From an uncultured Spartobacteria bacterium (GTDB lineage: Bacteria > Verrucomicrobiota > Verrucomicrobiia > Chthoniobacterales > Terrimicrobiaceae), in the NCBI GenBank assembly GCA_937919825.1, contig CALFPA010000054.1, positions 1-45,528 on the forward strand: a DNA stretch of 45,528 nucleotides, in the 5' to 3' direction. A program made the translations under genes and the position numbers. Positions 14,679 to 24,573 of the stretch are shown piece after piece (position 1 is the first letter of the stretch; each line of letters opens with the position of its first letter). Under the pieces are notes generated by a model. That model did not search any database, was not told where the DNA came from, and saw only the letters and a program-made list of their open reading frames with translations.

Positions 14679-17600
14679 TTATTTTTTCAATTCGACGTTC
14701 ACCGAATGGATTGGCGTGAGGGCAACCGGCCCGAGAAGACCGGAGGGCTTCCGCTCGCCGTGTTTGTTGGCGAGCGTGTTCGTGACGCGGATTTTCATTT
14801 CGTTAGAACCGGCCCTCAGGGCGGATGTGATGTCTAATTTATAGGGTGGCCAGAGGAGTGTGGTGAATGTCTGCCCGTTGATTTCCACTTGAGCCACATC
14901 ATGCACGGTTCCGAGGTCGAGAATCCACGAGCGATTCGATGCCAGCGCGTCGGGCGCAATCTCCACGATTCGCGTGTAGGTCGCGGTGCCGGAATAATCA
15001 GCCCGCAAGTCGGTCCATGAGCCCAGTTGTGCAAGTTCGTGTTTTTCGGGTTGATCCGCAAAGGACAGTTGCCAATCCGTATCCAAACGGAGGGGTGGGG
15101 GAAGCGGAGGAAGAATGACATCCGCATTGAAGAGCTGATTTTGAAAGGTGCCTTTCAGCGCGAATGTTCCGGTTTTGCCAGAAACAACGCGGGCAATCAG
15201 AGCTCCACCGCCCGATGCTTCCACTGAGGTCACCTCCAGAGGGGATTCAATCAAATGCGGAGTGTTCGCAACCGCCGGACTGGCATCCCGGAAAACGACC
15301 ACTTTCAATTGGTGTGGAGTCAAGGTCAAAGGCAGCACGGTTTCGTGTTGGCTGCTGGTGAACACCGGGGCGATCCTGCGGTTGCCGTTCTCCGGATCCC
15401 AAATCTCGGGGACCCGCGTGTCTTTTAATGAGGCCGAAAGATCTGCGGTTTCTTGGCCCTCGTTCATCAGGATATAGAGTGTGGCGTTCTTTCGGAGGCG
15501 TTTAAGAACGCGGATTTTCGCATTCTCATTGGCAAGCGTAATCGTCCGGGCCTTTGCTTGGTCGAGGAGAGGAATGAGTTCCGCTGTGTTTTTGGCAAAC
15601 GCGGTCCATCCCGTTCCGCAGGAGTGAGGCTTTGCCCCCGGGGCGCTGCCGAAAAGCGACTGGAGCAATGTCCGGAGTTCTGGATCCCGGCCGTTGAGTT
15701 CTTCTTCAGGCATCAACTGGGTGGCGATCACAACCCCGCCATTTTTTACCATTTGTTCGAGCGTTCTCAGGGCTTCAAGACTGAGTGTGTGCGCGCGCGG
15801 CAGAATGACGACCCGGTAGAGTTGTTCACCGACCTGAATGCCACCATCCACCGGCTTGGCTTTGCAAGTCATGATGGGATTGTCGTTGAGTGAAGTCTCA
15901 TCCAGCAGATCGAATGAGACCTGCGTGTCTTCCAGTTGATGATAGACCTCGTCAAAGGCCGGGTTCATCAGGCGGCCGTCGAGATTCATTTCGTCGGCGT
16001 AAAGCGTGCTTACCGGATTGAGCAGCGCCACCTCCGCAACGGCCTTCCCAAGATTGGCTTCCTGCAGGCGTCCGTTCCAAAGGTTGATTTCTTTCTGCGC
16101 AAACCACCAGGGGTTGGAGGGATCAAACGGCGGAGCATAACCGACCGCATCGGGGTTGGTCCAATAGGCATGATAGGAAGCCCGGTTACAACCACGCACC
16201 ATGAGGTATCCGTTCACATAGCGGACGATATCGGGCGTCACGCCCCAGCCATAACCGCCGAACACCTCGTAGAGAACATGCTGGTTTCCCATCTGATGGG
16301 CCGAGCTGGTCGCCCAGCGGGAGATCAGAGTCCGCTTGCCAGGAAGAATCTGGCCATAGATGGCGTCCACTCCAGGAGCACTCGACCACTGGTTCATCTG
16401 AAGGGCGTTGCCAGCGCCGAACGCACCGTAGGGGGGCGAACTGTCGCATATGGGATTGGTCATGAAGTCGAGGCCGTTGCGCTTGCACCATTCCCCCTGA
16501 AGGCGGGCAAAGGGATCGGCCCAGCCCTCGATCACTTGCTGAAAATAGTGCGAGCGAAGTTGGCGTCCCTCGCGACCAAGATCGCTGACGACGGCTGAAA
16601 GGATCGGCGCGAGTTTCTTCCCGGAGGCAGTGATCTTGTTGGCAAAAGCTTCACTCCAAACCAGGAACCCTCCGCCTGCAACGCTGTGGGGTTCATCACT
16701 CCAGAAGCCTTTGAAAGGCGAGCCGATGGCCCAGGGATAGCGGCGGACGATTTCTCCGTAAGTGATTTGAAGATGCCGATTGATGCTGTCCGGATTGAAT
16801 AGATCCGGATAGTTGAAGGGTATTTTTTCGTCATGCCGCTTCATGAAATAGTCAATGGCCCACTCGCCGGCAGCGGCCTGCCAGGGCGTTCCGGATTGAA
16901 ACTGCGTGGTGAGATCCAAGATGCCTTCGCCCTGGAGTTTTCCATTGATGAGAGGCACTGCGGCCACGGAAAACACCTCTTCAATGGAAGCGGAGGGGCC
17001 CCAAAAACGCCACTGTGCGTCGTTTTCACAAAGATCTTCAAAGAGCACGTCGTCCCCGTGAGAGAGAACCCGGAAGTTGTCATAATGCCCCCGGCACGGA
17101 TGCGGCAGATTGAACCCGATTGTTCCTTTGGTGAATGTGTCATCAATCGTCACATCCACCGACTTCCCGTTGATAAAGGTTTCGAACCGGTTGCCGAGGA
17201 TTCGGGTTTCGATATGATACGGCTTTTCTTCCAATGCAAACGGGAGACGCACAGTCGGGAGCAACTTGATGGCCTTGCCGTCTTTAAGAATGCTTTTTTT
17301 GAGTGCGGGAACACCCATTCCCAAATCGCTATTATCGGTTAAAGACCATGAGTATCCGCTGAGAGTTTTCTTCTCGCCGCGAAAGATCCACTCCGTATTG
17401 ATATAGGAACCGGGAACCAGCGCGTTGCCGGACCAGCTCTTCGGAGTGAGATCCAGGGAGAATTTGTAATCTATCCAGTTTTGCCCCAAATTCCCGATGA
17501 ACGGTCCCGTGGAACGCGCGGTCATCTCACCGGCATGGTGGTTGATCACCGAAGGAAGGCTGTGAAAACCGGGGAACGACTGTCGGAGATCGATCATCCT

Positions 17601-18098
17601 ACCGCCGCTAACTGGCTCCTGGACATGCAGGAGCTTGAGTGCGCGCAGGTCCGGGCGGGGCTCCAATGTCAGCTCGTCATTGATTTTACCGCCCGGAACC
17701 ACCAGGGTGGCCCCGTGCCCAGTCGGAATATGTTGGTCATTGGTGAGCCAGATCGACATTCCCAACGCTTCCGCTTGCCGGAGAACCACCTCGAAGAGTG
17801 TGTAGAATTCCTCCGTGTAGTATTTCGGTGTGGATCCGAGGGGGAACATCATGATGCCGCGAAATCCCGCCGCATGCATTTGAGTCATCTGATCTCGGAT
17901 CACCTCCGGCGTCATGGGCGTTTGATGCCAGAACCACAGAATTCCGGGCATGCTGGCGGCGGGAGGCATGGAAAATTCCTCCGGATTCAGCGGTCGATCC
18001 GCAAGCGACTCGCTCCGTGCCGGGGAGGAAAGCAGAAGCGCCGACAGAAGGGCAGCCCATTTCAAGGTGATATAGTTCTTAAAGTGTCTTCTAATCAT
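14679..18098 (-). CDS. Secreted GH106-like alpha-L-rhamnosidase family protein
   Basis: A 1139-residue secreted enzyme with a signal peptide ending near LLLSSPARSES. The beginning of the catalytic domain, PGILWFWHQTPMTPEVIRDQ followed by MHAAGFRGIMMFP, is characteristic of GH106 and its relatives. Around residues 270-360 is an inserted beta-sandwich like the DUF1080/3-keto-disaccharide hydrolase fold (FETFINGKSVDVTIDD, GHYDNFRVLS). A catalytic barrel follows with YRVVILPRAHTLS and a Rossmann-like A4/beta-galactosidase-trimerisation-type segment. The last ~130 residues form a GH2-type galactose-binding sandwich (YSGTATYTRIVEIAPDAL, NEMKIRVTNTLANKHGER). GH106 enzymes cleave alpha-L-rhamnosides; the assignment here is to the wider family. 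It lies downstream of the GH95-like gene with a gene remnant in between. Confidence 0.75.
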   Translation of the reverse strand: MIRRHFKNYITLKWAALLSALLLSSPARSESLADRPLNPEEFSMPPAASMPGILWFWHQTPMTPEVIRDQMTQMHAAGFRGIMMFPLGSTPKYYTEEFYTLFEVVLRQAEALGMSIWLTNDQHIPTGHGATLVVPGGKINDELTLEPRPDLRALKLLHVQEPVSGGRMIDLRQSFPGFHSLPSVINHHAGEMTARSTGPFIGNLGQNWIDYKFSLDLTPKSWSGNALVPGSYINTEWIFRGEKKTLSGYSWSLTDNSDLGMGVPALKKSILKDGKAIKLLPTVRLPFALEEKPYHIETRILGNRFETFINGKSVDVTIDDTFTKGTIGFNLPHPCRGHYDNFRVLSHGDDVLFEDLCENDAQWRFWGPSASIEEVFSVAAVPLINGKLQGEGILDLTTQFQSGTPWQAAAGEWAIDYFMKRHDEKIPFNYPDLFNPDSINRHLQITYGEIVRRYPWAIGSPFKGFWSDEPHSVAGGGFLVWSEAFANKITASGKKLAPILSAVVSDLGREGRQLRSHYFQQVIEGWADPFARLQGEWCKRNGLDFMTNPICDSSPPYGAFGAGNALQMNQWSSAPGVDAIYGQILPGKRTLISRWATSSAHQMGNQHVLYEVFGGYGWGVTPDIVRYVNGYLMVRGCNRASYHAYWTNPDAVGYAPPFDPSNPWWFAQKEINLWNGRLQEANLGKAVAEVALLNPVSTLYADEMNLDGRLMNPAFDEVYHQLEDTQVSFDLLDETSLNDNPIMTCKAKPVDGGIQVGEQLYRVVILPRAHTLSLEALRTLEQMVKNGGVVIATQLMPEEELNGRDPELRTLLQSLFGSAPGAKPHSCGTGWTAFAKNTAELIPLLDQAKARTITLANENAKIRVLKRLRKNATLYILMNEGQETADLSASLKDTRVPEIWDPENGNRRIAPVFTSSQHETVLPLTLTPHQLKVVVFRDASPAVANTPHLIESPLEVTSVEASGGGALIARVVSGKTGTFALKGTFQNQLFNADVILPPLPPPLRLDTDWQLSFADQPEKHELAQLGSWTDLRADYSGTATYTRIVEIAPDALASNRSWILDLGTVHDVAQVEINGQTFTTLLWPPYKLDITSALRAGSNEMKIRVTNTLANKHGERKPSGLLGPVALTPIHSVNVELKK

Positions 18099-18114
18099 TG
18101 CGCTTCGGTTGTTG

Positions 18115-18264
18115 TTAATTTCTTAGGGTCAAGAATCGCCCCCCCCACCCCGGCACGGCAACCCAGAAGGGCGTATCCTCCTGCTGCGCAGCACCCTGAG
18201 GCATGGGATAAATGCCGTCCCAGATCCAATGCTCCGGAGAAACGGCTGCGGCTTCTTCACTTGC
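18115..18264 (-). pseudogene. Open 3' gene remnant between GH95-like and GH106-like genes
   Basis: After the GH95-like stop (18274-18276) and a second in-frame TGA (18265-18267), the same frame opens again for 49 codons and ends at TAA 18115-18117, 16 bases before the GH106-like start. The peptide includes SPEHWIWDGIYPMPQG and TPFWVAVPGWGGRFLTLRN, Trp-rich and protein-like, but lacks a start codon near its beginning. A run of eight G on the coding strand falls inside it. I do not recognise the family; it looks like the C-terminus of a lost gene. Confidence 0.35.
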
Positions 18265-18273
18265 TCAACGAGT

Positions 18274-21105
18274 TTATTTTTTCATTTCGGCTGGTTCTGG
18301 TGCCATGGCGTTAACAACATCCTTCGTGCGCGATGTCGGAGTGACTTTTAAATCCACCACTTTTCCATTTTCCACCCGCCCTTCGACGCTTGTTTGGTAG
18401 GGAGCGTGGAGTTTGAAGGAGGCGTTCCACTCCTTCGGCCATGCGGGAAGAAGGATGATTTTCTTCCCGTCTGTTTGCATGAGCATGTATTGCAATGTGC
18501 TAACGATGACGGAAGCATGGCACTGGTCAGGAAACCAGTCAAAGTTCGGGCCCCAAAAGGCCGGGAACCGGCTATCCGGGCGCTTCGCTTTCTCAGTCGG
18601 CCCTCCCATGAGGTTTTCCGTGGTGACATTCTGAAGGAGAAATGACTTGGCATCGGCGGTTTGCCCGAGCAATGCGGCCTGGATGGCATCCTGCTGCCAA
18701 CCTCCTGTGCGCTTGTTCTCGCGGCGCTTGTAGGTTTCCAGGCCGATCTCCAAATCCGGCTTCCCGACGCCATAGATGGGGTAGGGGAAAATGGCATACA
18801 ATTCCGGGTGTTCCGCGTTTTTTTTGTCGGAAAAAACATGGGCCGGCTTGATCCATTTCTTGCCAGACTCCTCGGCAATAGGAATTTCCTTCATCTCCCC
18901 GAGCACGCGTGTCCAGCGCTTGCGCTGCTCGCTCGTCGTCAAGGACTCGGGCAATGCCAGCAGTCCCGCCAAAACAACACGCATTCCCGCGACAACGGTG
19001 GTGGGATCCTCGGCGTTATGCCAAGTCTCAAGCGCCTGGGAAGGGGAGATGTGCAGTTTTCCGTCCTTGTCGCGTTTGTAGTGCTGCTCATAAAAAGTCA
19101 CCACCTGATCCGCAATGGGCAGAAGCGTTTCGCCAACAAAAGCTTGATCCTGCGTATGCTGGTAATACGCCAAAAGCATGGTGGAAAGTTCCAGTCCGCA
19201 ATCCCAGTTATACTTCATGTAGCCGGTGGTCGGATAAAAACCCGGATTATCCTTGCCAAAACACGTATCCCGATTGAGTCCCCAAATCTCAGCTGTCTCG
19301 GAAAAGTGCACGCCGTCGTGCCCAAAATATCGGCGCGCGCGTTCCTTCAACAGCGGCAGCATGTTGCTATACAACGCGAACAGGGGAGCCATCTGCTCGT
19401 AATCCCCGGAAGCCAACATCGGCCAATAAATCAAGCGCGTGTTCTGGAACCAGTAGGGTCCGCCCCACCGCATGTAGTCGGGACCGGCATACTGGCCATC
19501 AGGAAATTTCCAGAACGCATCCACACCATCGACGGTAAACAAGGAGCCATTAAATTTGATGGGGTAAGCGCCACGGCCGGCACAGGCCTGAACCCAGCGC
19601 TGGAGCGTGTAGGCTTGGCTCACTTCAAAAGCTTCGTTCAAATTACTTTTGACAGTGGCGGATTTTTCACCGGCAACCCGCGCGCCATTCAGATAAACTT
19701 CCATCCTGTCTTGATCGGCATCCACGGCCACGGCGACATGGCTCCACTCACCAGATTTCAAACAATTTTGAATCGTAAACCGCTTGTCTCCAATAATCAG
19801 GCGCAATCCGTTGCCAGGGAAGGTGTCGAGCAGAAATCCCGCATCGTTTCCTGGGATCGTTTTGTCAAGAATCCTCCCGGGCACGCTGATATCTCCCGGC
19901 TTGATCCAAGCCTCCATGGTGATGGCAGGGCGATCCGTCCAGCCGGCTGAGTCATCGATTTCGGAGTAAAGTTGCTCGGCTGAACTGAAAAGAATGTCCT
20001 CGGCTTTCAATCCGGTGATCTGTGTCTTATTACCGGCCAAAGACTGGATTTCAGGCTCGCTCAGTGCACGATTGAGAATGCTGACCCTCCCGACTTCACC
20101 CGGAAATTTTTCGTTATTCCCTTTGGTGGCGCCGATTTTGAAATTCAGATCGTTCGATGGAACCAAGCTGGCAATTTCCGTTTTAACGGGTTCAGCGGAC
20201 TGTGTGACATCGATCCAACTTCTCTGCCAGAAGCTCTGCCACCATTTCACATGGGCCTCCCAAGCCTCGCTTTTCGGTGCTGCACCCACTGTTTTTCTTT
20301 GTTCCTCGAGTTGGAGTAGCCACTCATCTGCTGTTTTGGTTTGAGCGGTCAAGGGATGGATTTGTATTTCGATCTGCTCCATGGGAGTCGTGGTCGCGAG
20401 CGTTTTATCGTCTTTTGACTTCAACCCTTTGCCGGAAATCACGCCGCCGAAGGTGCGATGGATCAGCGGATCAGGAAATTGATCCACGACATCGCCCATG
20501 TGCTGGTTTTTCATGTTATCTTTGAAAATGCTGTGAACATTTCGCTGATACCACCGCACCGTCTGTCCATCCGCTGGCAGGATGATGTCTTTTTGGGATC
20601 CCCCTCGGAGGTATTTGCCCTCGGCGCGCCAACTTTCCAGGGCGATTTCGGCCGTGCAGGGCGGGGAACTTTGGATATCCAAATGAACCACAGGGCGATT
20701 CGCATCAATCCAAAAGCGAATCGAGCGTTTCATCTCGCCGACGGACGCGTTGATCGTGATGCTGCCGGTCTTTAAATCCAGTTCCTGACGGAAGGCTGCG
20801 CCATCTTGGAAAAGCGGCTTGTCGAGGCGCACTCGAAACCTCCCGAGTTTCAGCAATTCCGGATCTGGACCGCCGCCGCTCCATGCGTCGGTTTTCGAGA
20901 GATAGAAAATCAAATCGCCAGTCGGTTCCACCCACACATTGGCCCCGATGTCGCCATTTCCGATCGGCATCGATCCATTGTAATCCTTGCTGGGCGAGTC
21001 CCATACGACATTGTATTTTTCCGGGAGACCGCCGGCATCCGCCAGCAGTGTGGCCGCGGGATGAATGCAGGTGAGGAGTAAAAATGTTGTTAACTTATGA
21101 ATCAT
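18274..21105 (-). CDS. Secreted GH95-like (DUF5703-type) glycoside hydrolase with inserted LamG domain
   Basis: A 943-residue secreted enzyme with a signal peptide ending near ATLLADAGG. The N-terminal domain (VVWDSPSKDYNGSMPIGNGD and IGANVW, residues about 30-200) is typical of the GH95-like/DUF5703 group. The (alpha/alpha)6 catalytic part contains SQAYTLQRWVQACAGRG, YPIKFNGSLFTVDG, MRWGGPYWFQNTRLIYWPML, and later WDCGLELSTMLLAYY. Between these, residues about 318-480 hold a LamG-type domain whose C-terminal motif (VGRVSILNRALSEPEIQ, ~337-352) comes before its N-terminal motifs (ITMEAWIKPGD, ~392; GEWSHVAVAVD, ~452). Function is probably removal of alpha-linked deoxy-sugars such as L-fucose or of galactose; this subgroup is poorly characterised. 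The start is 6 bases after the GH2 stop, so the two are co-transcribed. Confidence 0.75.
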   Translation of the reverse strand: MIHKLTTFLLLTCIHPAATLLADAGGLPEKYNVVWDSPSKDYNGSMPIGNGDIGANVWVEPTGDLIFYLSKTDAWSGGGPDPELLKLGRFRVRLDKPLFQDGAAFRQELDLKTGSITINASVGEMKRSIRFWIDANRPVVHLDIQSSPPCTAEIALESWRAEGKYLRGGSQKDIILPADGQTVRWYQRNVHSIFKDNMKNQHMGDVVDQFPDPLIHRTFGGVISGKGLKSKDDKTLATTTPMEQIEIQIHPLTAQTKTADEWLLQLEEQRKTVGAAPKSEAWEAHVKWWQSFWQRSWIDVTQSAEPVKTEIASLVPSNDLNFKIGATKGNNEKFPGEVGRVSILNRALSEPEIQSLAGNKTQITGLKAEDILFSSAEQLYSEIDDSAGWTDRPAITMEAWIKPGDISVPGRILDKTIPGNDAGFLLDTFPGNGLRLIIGDKRFTIQNCLKSGEWSHVAVAVDADQDRMEVYLNGARVAGEKSATVKSNLNEAFEVSQAYTLQRWVQACAGRGAYPIKFNGSLFTVDGVDAFWKFPDGQYAGPDYMRWGGPYWFQNTRLIYWPMLASGDYEQMAPLFALYSNMLPLLKERARRYFGHDGVHFSETAEIWGLNRDTCFGKDNPGFYPTTGYMKYNWDCGLELSTMLLAYYQHTQDQAFVGETLLPIADQVVTFYEQHYKRDKDGKLHISPSQALETWHNAEDPTTVVAGMRVVLAGLLALPESLTTSEQRKRWTRVLGEMKEIPIAEESGKKWIKPAHVFSDKKNAEHPELYAIFPYPIYGVGKPDLEIGLETYKRRENKRTGGWQQDAIQAALLGQTADAKSFLLQNVTTENLMGGPTEKAKRPDSRFPAFWGPNFDWFPDQCHASVIVSTLQYMLMQTDGKKIILLPAWPKEWNASFKLHAPYQTSVEGRVENGKVVDLKVTPTSRTKDVVNAMAPEPAEMKK

Positions 21106-21111
21106 ATTGTA

Positions 21112-24100
21112 TTAAGGTAGTTTGTTTTCCTGCTTCAACCACGCGACGAAGTCTCGCACCTGCTGCCGCAGGGGGGCCTCATCCGCAACGCTTCCTTTTG
21201 CGGTCAAGGGGTCGTAAAAGACTCCAACCACATAGTCGCCGGACTTTGTTTTAAGTTCCTCAGTAAGCTTTTGTGCCGCAGCGAGGAAGTCGGTGATGCG
21301 GTCTGTATTATCCGTCCGGTCGGGGACATCCTCGCTGGTGAGAATCTCAAAGACGATCTTTCCCGTTTGATCCACGCCATCGAACACAAGGGGAGCGGAT
21401 TGCTGTGAAACAGATTCTCCGGAAGAGGCTTTGCCGTCGCGGGAGGAGCGGATGCCTTCAACTCTTGGTATCCTGCCGTCCAGAACAAAGGTAACTCCTT
21501 GGCGTTTGGCCTCATCGACAACGATGCGGCGGGCATCGTTCTCGGACCATGTCGGAGGCTTCTTGCTCCGGGAAGCGACCACCGAGTCCGCATGTTGGCC
21601 AAGTCCGTGCTTGAAGACTGGAGCCACGGTGAGTAGGCCACTTCCGCCGTTGGATGAGGAGGCTGTCGCTGTTTTTCCTGAAACCAAATTCTCAACCTGT
21701 GGAACCTTTGCGATTTTTGACAAGTGGTGGCGGCTGTTTTTTTTATTCCTTTCCCTACGAGCCTTGTCACGATTCGTGGCCGCTTCAGCCAGTCGCGTGT
21801 CTTCGGGGGAGAGCGTCGCGATCGTTGCCGTGGCGGGTTTCACCCCTTCGGCGGATATGTTCACTCGCATGGCGCCTGGCTTCTTTGTTGATTTTAGGAT
21901 GACCAGCGCGCGACCATAACATGTTTCGACCTGGTTTCCCTTGAAAGGCGAGTGGTTGCTGGCGCTTCCGTTATCAATGCCGACCAATCTGCCGGCGCCT
22001 TCGACAGTGACGCGAATCGTCCGGTCCGAGTCTCGACAGGTCACGCCATTTTTATCCACCAAGCGGACTTCCAGAAAGCTCAGATCCGTGCCGTCCGCTG
22101 CGATTTCAGAGCGGTCAGCGACCACTTCGAGCCCCACCGGCTCGCCTGAGGTTCGCACGATGTCCGTGCACACGATCTGGCCATTAGATCGGCCCACTGC
22201 TTTCAACTCGCCGGCTTCATATTTCACAAGCCACTCCGCATGAAGTGTCTCGCTGCGGTTTATTTTTTTTACCCCAAGGGAGCGGTTGTTCACAAACAAT
22301 TCCACTTCCTCGCAGTTGCTGTAGACCCAAACAGGAATCGGCGCGAGAAAGTATTGAGAGAAGTTCCAGCTTTGCGGAATGATATGAATGGAAGGCTCAT
22401 CCGTCCAATCCGCTTGGTAGATATAGTAGGAGTCCTTGGGAAATCCGGCCAGATCGATGATGCCAAACATGCCATTGCGCACAGGCCAGTGAAAAGGGAA
22501 ACACTCGCCAAGATAATCAAACCCGGTCCAAGCAAATTGACCTGCGACCCAGGGTGATTTTCGCAGCGTCATGAGGGTGTGATCCGTGCGATCATTTCCC
22601 CAGAATCTTCCGTATCCTGTGCATTCGTTGTTATTCTTGATGTTCTGGAAGGCCATTGTGAGGGCTTTATCTTTCACGATCTCATATGAATAACTATCCC
22701 GCGTTGCGAAGTTGGTTGCATTCTCCGAGCCAATGAGGGGCTTTTTGCCTTTGTATTTTTCGAAGGTTATCAGTGCGTAATTTTGGCCATAGACATCCAG
22801 CGCTGCCGTGATGCCATTTTTCTCGCAGGCCTGCGGAGAATTGCAGGCTGCCGTGACCGCACGGCTGGGGTCGTGTTGTTTACAAATCTCGACCAGGCGC
22901 TTGGCGATCACGCCGCCCTGGCCGGGAAAGTCTTCCTTGTGCTGTTCATTGACCTCATTGCCGACGCTCCAGAGGATCACGCAGGGATGATTGCGGTCGC
23001 GGCGGATCATGCTGGTCAAATCCCGCTCATGCCACTCCTTGAAATACTTATGGTAGTCATTGCCGAGTTTTTTCTGTTCCCAGACATCGAAGGCCTCATC
23101 CATGACCATGAAGCCCATGCGGTCGCACATCGCGTAGAATTCCGGCTCGCGCGGATTGTGGCTCGTGCGGATGGCGTTGCAGCCCATCTCGCGCAGGATT
23201 TCGAGTTGACGCCGCAGCGCGGCCTCGGAAACCGCCGTGCCAAGCGCGCCGAAGTCATGGTGCATGCAAACGCCCTTGATATCAACGCGTTCTCCATTCA
23301 GCAAAAATCCCCGGTCGGTCGTGAATTCGCAAGTCCGGATGCCCAGTGGCGTCGTGTATTGATCCAGAGTCTTGCCGCCTGCCTGGACTGTGGACACCAC
23401 TTGATACAGATCAGGAGAATCAGGCGACCAGAGGAGGGGATCGGCGACGAGGAACTGCTGGTCAAATTCCTGCATCCCAGCTGCCGCAATGCGTTGTGAG
23501 GATTCCGCCTTGGCCACCTCGTTGCCTTTTTGGTCGAGAATCACAGAAGTGAGCTTCACCTCCGCGGCCTCGGCGGATGTGTTTTCCACCTCCGTGCGCA
23601 GGCGGACGGTGGCCTTTTCCTTGGTAACCTCCGGCGTCGTCACCGCCGTGCCCCAATGCGCGACATGGATCGGGTTCATTTTCACGAGCCAGACATGGCG
23701 ATAGATGCCGGCCCCGGGATACCAGCGGCTGCCACTCGGCTCGACATTCGCACGGACGGCGATGTGGTTATTCTCGCTGCCGTATTTCAAGTAGGGCGTG
23801 AGGTCGTAGCGGAACCCCACGTAGCCATTCGGGCGCTTACCCAGCAGGTGGCCATTGATCCAGACTTGGCTGTCCATATAGACTCCATCGAAATCCAAGG
23901 CGATTTTCTTGCCCTTGTCCGACTCGGGGAGAGTGAACGATTTGCGATACCAACCGATGCCGCCGGGAAGGTAGCCGACAGACGAGCCTCCGGGCATCTT
24001 GGGATCGTAGGGCTGCTCAATGCTCCAATCGTGCGGCACATCCAGTTTCCGCCACTTCGAGTCATCAAAGACAGGGTTCTCCGCCCCCGCCGCCTCACCG

Positions 24101-24321
24101 AGATGAAATGCCCAAGCGTCCGAAAGCGGTGTCCTTGTGCGGGTCTCGGCCGCCACCGGTAACTGCAGCAGAAGCACCCCACAAGCCGCTGCAAGGAATG
24201 CTCGCCGGAGGTTGGCCGACGGCCCGAAATCGCAATCCCAGCGACGGCGCCACGACAGCACGCAGCGCGTGAAACTTGTCACTTGTCTGAGGTGGGGCGT
24301 GGGCAAGGAAGAGGGGTTCAT
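21112..24321 (-). CDS. Secreted GH2 glycosidase (beta-galactosidase-like) with extra C-terminal domain
   Basis: About 1069 residues. The GH2 order is complete: sugar-binding domain (PLSDAWAFHLGEA, DVPHDWSIEQPYD, GWYRKSFTLPES, VWINGHLLGKRPNGY), immunoglobulin-like domain, and TIM barrel with ILWSVGNEVNEQ (acid/base Glu near residue 455) and LIGSENATNF (nucleophile Glu near 533), followed by DUF4982 and Ig-like segments. From about residue 900 there is a separate domain (SENDARRIVVDEAKRQGVTF ... DYVVGVFYDP ... QVRDFVAWLKQENKLP) that standard GH2 enzymes lack. The frame reaches a GTG at 24333, but the ATG at 24321 is more likely; the hydrophobic signal (LRRAFLAAACGVLLLQLPVA) lies unusually far, about 40 residues, from it. 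Likely activity is release of beta-linked galactose or a related sugar. First gene of the minus-strand operon. Confidence 0.8.
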   Translation of the reverse strand: MNPSSLPTPHLRQVTSFTRCVLSWRRRWDCDFGPSANLRRAFLAAACGVLLLQLPVAAETRTRTPLSDAWAFHLGEAAGAENPVFDDSKWRKLDVPHDWSIEQPYDPKMPGGSSVGYLPGGIGWYRKSFTLPESDKGKKIALDFDGVYMDSQVWINGHLLGKRPNGYVGFRYDLTPYLKYGSENNHIAVRANVEPSGSRWYPGAGIYRHVWLVKMNPIHVAHWGTAVTTPEVTKEKATVRLRTEVENTSAEAAEVKLTSVILDQKGNEVAKAESSQRIAAAGMQEFDQQFLVADPLLWSPDSPDLYQVVSTVQAGGKTLDQYTTPLGIRTCEFTTDRGFLLNGERVDIKGVCMHHDFGALGTAVSEAALRRQLEILREMGCNAIRTSHNPREPEFYAMCDRMGFMVMDEAFDVWEQKKLGNDYHKYFKEWHERDLTSMIRRDRNHPCVILWSVGNEVNEQHKEDFPGQGGVIAKRLVEICKQHDPSRAVTAACNSPQACEKNGITAALDVYGQNYALITFEKYKGKKPLIGSENATNFATRDSYSYEIVKDKALTMAFQNIKNNNECTGYGRFWGNDRTDHTLMTLRKSPWVAGQFAWTGFDYLGECFPFHWPVRNGMFGIIDLAGFPKDSYYIYQADWTDEPSIHIIPQSWNFSQYFLAPIPVWVYSNCEEVELFVNNRSLGVKKINRSETLHAEWLVKYEAGELKAVGRSNGQIVCTDIVRTSGEPVGLEVVADRSEIAADGTDLSFLEVRLVDKNGVTCRDSDRTIRVTVEGAGRLVGIDNGSASNHSPFKGNQVETCYGRALVILKSTKKPGAMRVNISAEGVKPATATIATLSPEDTRLAEAATNRDKARRERNKKNSRHHLSKIAKVPQVENLVSGKTATASSSNGGSGLLTVAPVFKHGLGQHADSVVASRSKKPPTWSENDARRIVVDEAKRQGVTFVLDGRIPRVEGIRSSRDGKASSGESVSQQSAPLVFDGVDQTGKIVFEILTSEDVPDRTDNTDRITDFLAAAQKLTEELKTKSGDYVVGVFYDPLTAKGSVADEAPLRQQVRDFVAWLKQENKLP

Positions 24322-24573
24322 ACTTCCGGCCACGATCGTTCATTTGCGACTAATGTGAATGGACAGAATGATAAAATGGATCAGCAAAGTGATATTCGCC
24401 CCGGAAAAAAGTGGACAGACGGAATTGTCCGCTTGCGTCGTGCCCGAGGGGGGATCAGCAGAACGCCGCCGAGGATGATCAATGCTGGGTTCGAGGGGTG
24501 CCACCCAGAGAATAAGCGGGACTGACTTCTCTTCTTTTTATAAAAAACCTTTATATCAAAATACACGCCCCGG

